The notes below the pieces were generated by a model that saw nothing but the letters and a program-made list of their open reading frames with translations, was not told where the DNA came from and did not search any database. This document shows, piece after piece, positions 62,010-64,000 of a stretch of DNA of 64,000 nucleotides (positions are counted from its first letter, which is position 1; every line of letters begins with the position of its first letter). This stretch comes from Perca fluviatilis. Taxonomy: Eukaryota; Chordata; Actinopteri; Perciformes; Percidae. A program made the position numbers and the translations under genes. Location: NCBI RefSeq assembly GCF_010015445.1, contig NC_053133.1, positions 28,196,138 to 28,260,137 of the forward strand. The letters are read 5' to 3'.

Positions 62010-63560
62010 AGCTCAAAGTCCCATTGACACCCCTTTACTATGAAAATCTCATATTTTGAAACTGCCGCTGAAAACGGGCGAATCTCAACAAAGCTAGTTG
62101 CTTGCGTAAGCATCTCAAAATCCAGAACCTTTGTCAGCCCATGGATGTATTAAGAGAACAGTCACGCCCCAACATTTACATAGGCTACACAAATGACCTG
62201 AGATCAGGTAGTCTTCTGAATCTAGGTCGCGCAGATCTCTGCTATTCCATTACAAAATTGACTTCTGAAACTTTTTTATGCGAGAAATCTATGTAAAGCT
62301 CAAATATGGGCCGTTTTACGAAAATGTATGTCTAATTGCAAATTTTGTCTGACTGTGTGTCGGAATTCACCAGCCGGTGCTGCCTGTGTAGCTGCCTCGC
62401 CGCCCGGCCTGCCTTCCTTCACAGACCCCGGCCTGCTGTGAGCTTGATTGAGCTCCGTTACGGCTGGCAGCCCACAGCACTCCATACCCGCGCAAAGTCA
62501 CCGGTTTTTGGGCTAATGGACTACTAAACGCCGCTGCTCTGACAGAGCTGCAGGACCTGCAGCTCCCCTCTTCCGGCTAGCTAAATGCCCGGTGTGTGTG
62601 AGTGAGAGCGCGGTCAGCGAGCTTGTTACGCCAGCAGTCTCCTACCACAGGTTCCAGTTAATCTTTTGATGTTTGTAATTATAATGTGTTGAGTTATTTA
62701 AACAAACGATTGGGGAAATAAACGCCACTTGTCTGCAAGTCTCATTGATAGAGCCTGCGGCTGGATGGAGCTCTATCAATGAGAGCTAGCTAGCCTCCTC
62801 TTAGAATTCCTCTGGAATTCACAAATATTCATTAACTTGAAATCGGACACCATTGTTAGCTTTATAAGACCTTTAGTTAGATGTTGTATAAGTGGCGTGA
62901 CGAAATTCAAACTGTAAATATACGCCGAAAATGAAGCTAACTATCCCTGATTTGTAGCTAGGATTGAAGGGACAGTCACAGCTAACGAAACCCCTAATCT
63001 TCACAAATATTAATTAACTTGAAATCGGCGTGACATGTGTGTGACATGTGATAAGAGACTGCTGGTGTAACAAGCTCGCTGACCGCGCTCTCAGTCTCAC
63101 ACAACGGACCATTTAGCTAGCAGGAAGATGGGAGTTGAAGGCCCTGGAGCTCTGTCAGGGCAGCAGCGTTTGGTAGTCCCTGCTGTGGGCTGCCAGCCGT
63201 GACGGAGCTCAAAGTACCTCATAGCAGGCTGGGATCTGTGAAGGAAGGCAGGCCAGGGTCTGTGAAGGAAGGCAGGCCGGGGTCTGTGAAGGAAGGCAGG
63301 CCGGGCGGCGAGGCAGCACCGGCAGGCAGCGAGGCAGCACCGGCGGCTGAACTCCGACACACAATCTTAACAAATTTGCAATTAGCCATCAATTTTCATA
63401 AAACGGCCCATATTTCAGCTTTATATAATTGATTTCTCGCTTAAAAAAGTCTCAGAAGTGAAATTAATAACAAAATAGCCCGACAAACAATGTATAACTT
63501 TGCAGTGTCTGAAATATGAGACCTGCTGTCGAGTTTCCCATGTATTTCTATGTAGTTTTC
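62010..63560. mobile_element. Large fold-back repeat with ~550-bp arms
   Basis: About 62050-62655 and 63045-63560 are reverse complements (GCTAATTGCAAATTTG, AATATGGGCCGTTTTA, GCCGCCCGGCCTGCCTTCCT, GCGAGCTTGTTACGCCAGCA and their complements). The right arm has three copies of a GTCTGTGAAGGAAGGCAGGC unit where the left has one. The roughly 390-bp loop contains two ATTAACTTGAAATCGG copies. No coding content was recognised; TSD not found. Confidence 0.75.
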
Positions 63561-63785
63561 TCAAACCAATAAGCGCGTAGCACATTCTGAATATTTATGA
63601 GCATACCATATTGGAAGAAGAGCTCTTGTTCCAAATAGAGCCATATTCACAGGGTAGTTAAGGCCCTAAAAAAATAGCATTCGGGCAATTTTCAGCCCAA
63701 CCAATGTTACATACCCCATTAGGAGACCTTAAGGAACAGTGTAAAGTACCCTATATAATCATTCTATCACCCCTTTAAGAACATA
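63561..63785. other. Dispersed repeat, unclassified
   Basis: ATATTCACAGGGTAGTTAAG and CAGCCCAACCAATGTTACAT resemble common fish repeat sequence; no ends defined. Confidence 0.35.
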
Positions 63786-63789
63786 AAAA

Positions 63790-64000
63790 GGTATAGTATA
63801 AAGTATATTTTGTAACTTTATCAATAGTTCTTTCATTACACCCATCCTTAATGTGGCATATCAAATGTATTATTTTAATGAGAATTTGTATTTTTCTCAT
63901 TCTCTATTTTTCATTTGTGCTGTTGAGCAAACCAAACAAAACTTTCTCCTCTATCATTTAAAAAAATATGAGAAAAAATATGTAACTGTAGTAAACAAAG
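63790..64000 (-). repeat. Start of another LRR-cassette intron block
   Basis: GTAACTTTATCAATAGTTCT to AACTTTCTCCTCTATCATTT matches 10500-10690 and the split copy at 13445-14045. In those copies an LRR exon follows within about 0.4-0.6 kb, so one is expected just beyond this window. Confidence 0.75.

Overview
The window is vertebrate DNA, almost certainly from a teleost fish and possibly a percomorph; the species cannot be named from sequence alone. The reasons are a fish-type NLR gene (RING, FISNA, NACHT and LRR exons), fish-type hAT, TTAA-flanked, CR1/L2-like and RTE-like transposons, and abundant GT microsatellites. No complete single-exon gene is present. Most lines of an open-reading-frame scan here are low-complexity repeats.

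The one gene that can be rebuilt lies on the minus strand, from about 33.2 kb down to 11.3 kb. It has a probable 5' untranslated exon ending at 33180, a start-codon exon (32768-32851), a short linker exon (30769-30888), a RING-finger exon (26580-26773), one large FISNA-NACHT-helical exon (24661-26437), and LRR exons at 23440, 21978 and 14437. A frameshifted LRR exon follows at 11269. All splice phases agree, giving about 895 codons before the broken exon. No B30.2 exon or terminal stop exon was found, so the 3' end is unresolved. The protein is expected to be a cytosolic innate-immune sensor, with RING for ubiquitin ligation, NACHT for ATP-driven oligomerisation and LRRs for ligand binding. 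A further LRR exon on the same strand at 60714-60887, and intron-type sequence at the window's right edge, indicate a second NLR copy upstream, in tandem.

Layout: 1-940 holds a decayed coding fragment of a repetitive fish family. 940-6444 is a tandem array of about 1.86-kb units with long internal inverted repeats, ending in a 500-N gap (6445-6944). 6945-24660 carries repeated LRR-exon cassettes invaded by hAT elements, a CR1/L2-type LINE, an RTE-type LINE end and a TTAA element. 24661-33300 is the 5' half of the NLR with TE-filled introns. 33300-60700 is intergenic: several minisatellites, a fold-back element with 20-bp repeats in its arms, hAT elements and TTAA elements. 60700-64000 begins the next NLR copy and holds a second large fold-back repeat.

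Eight hAT-type elements or remnants are called, five of them with clear 8-bp target-site duplications, along with two TTAA-bounded elements. These allow the nesting order to be read. The most unusual items are the palindromic 1.86-kb satellite, the TATA-rich 46-bp repeat inside an NLR-intron MITE, a pair of hAT copies differing by an intron-like segment, and the stepwise duplication of NLR exon cassettes.
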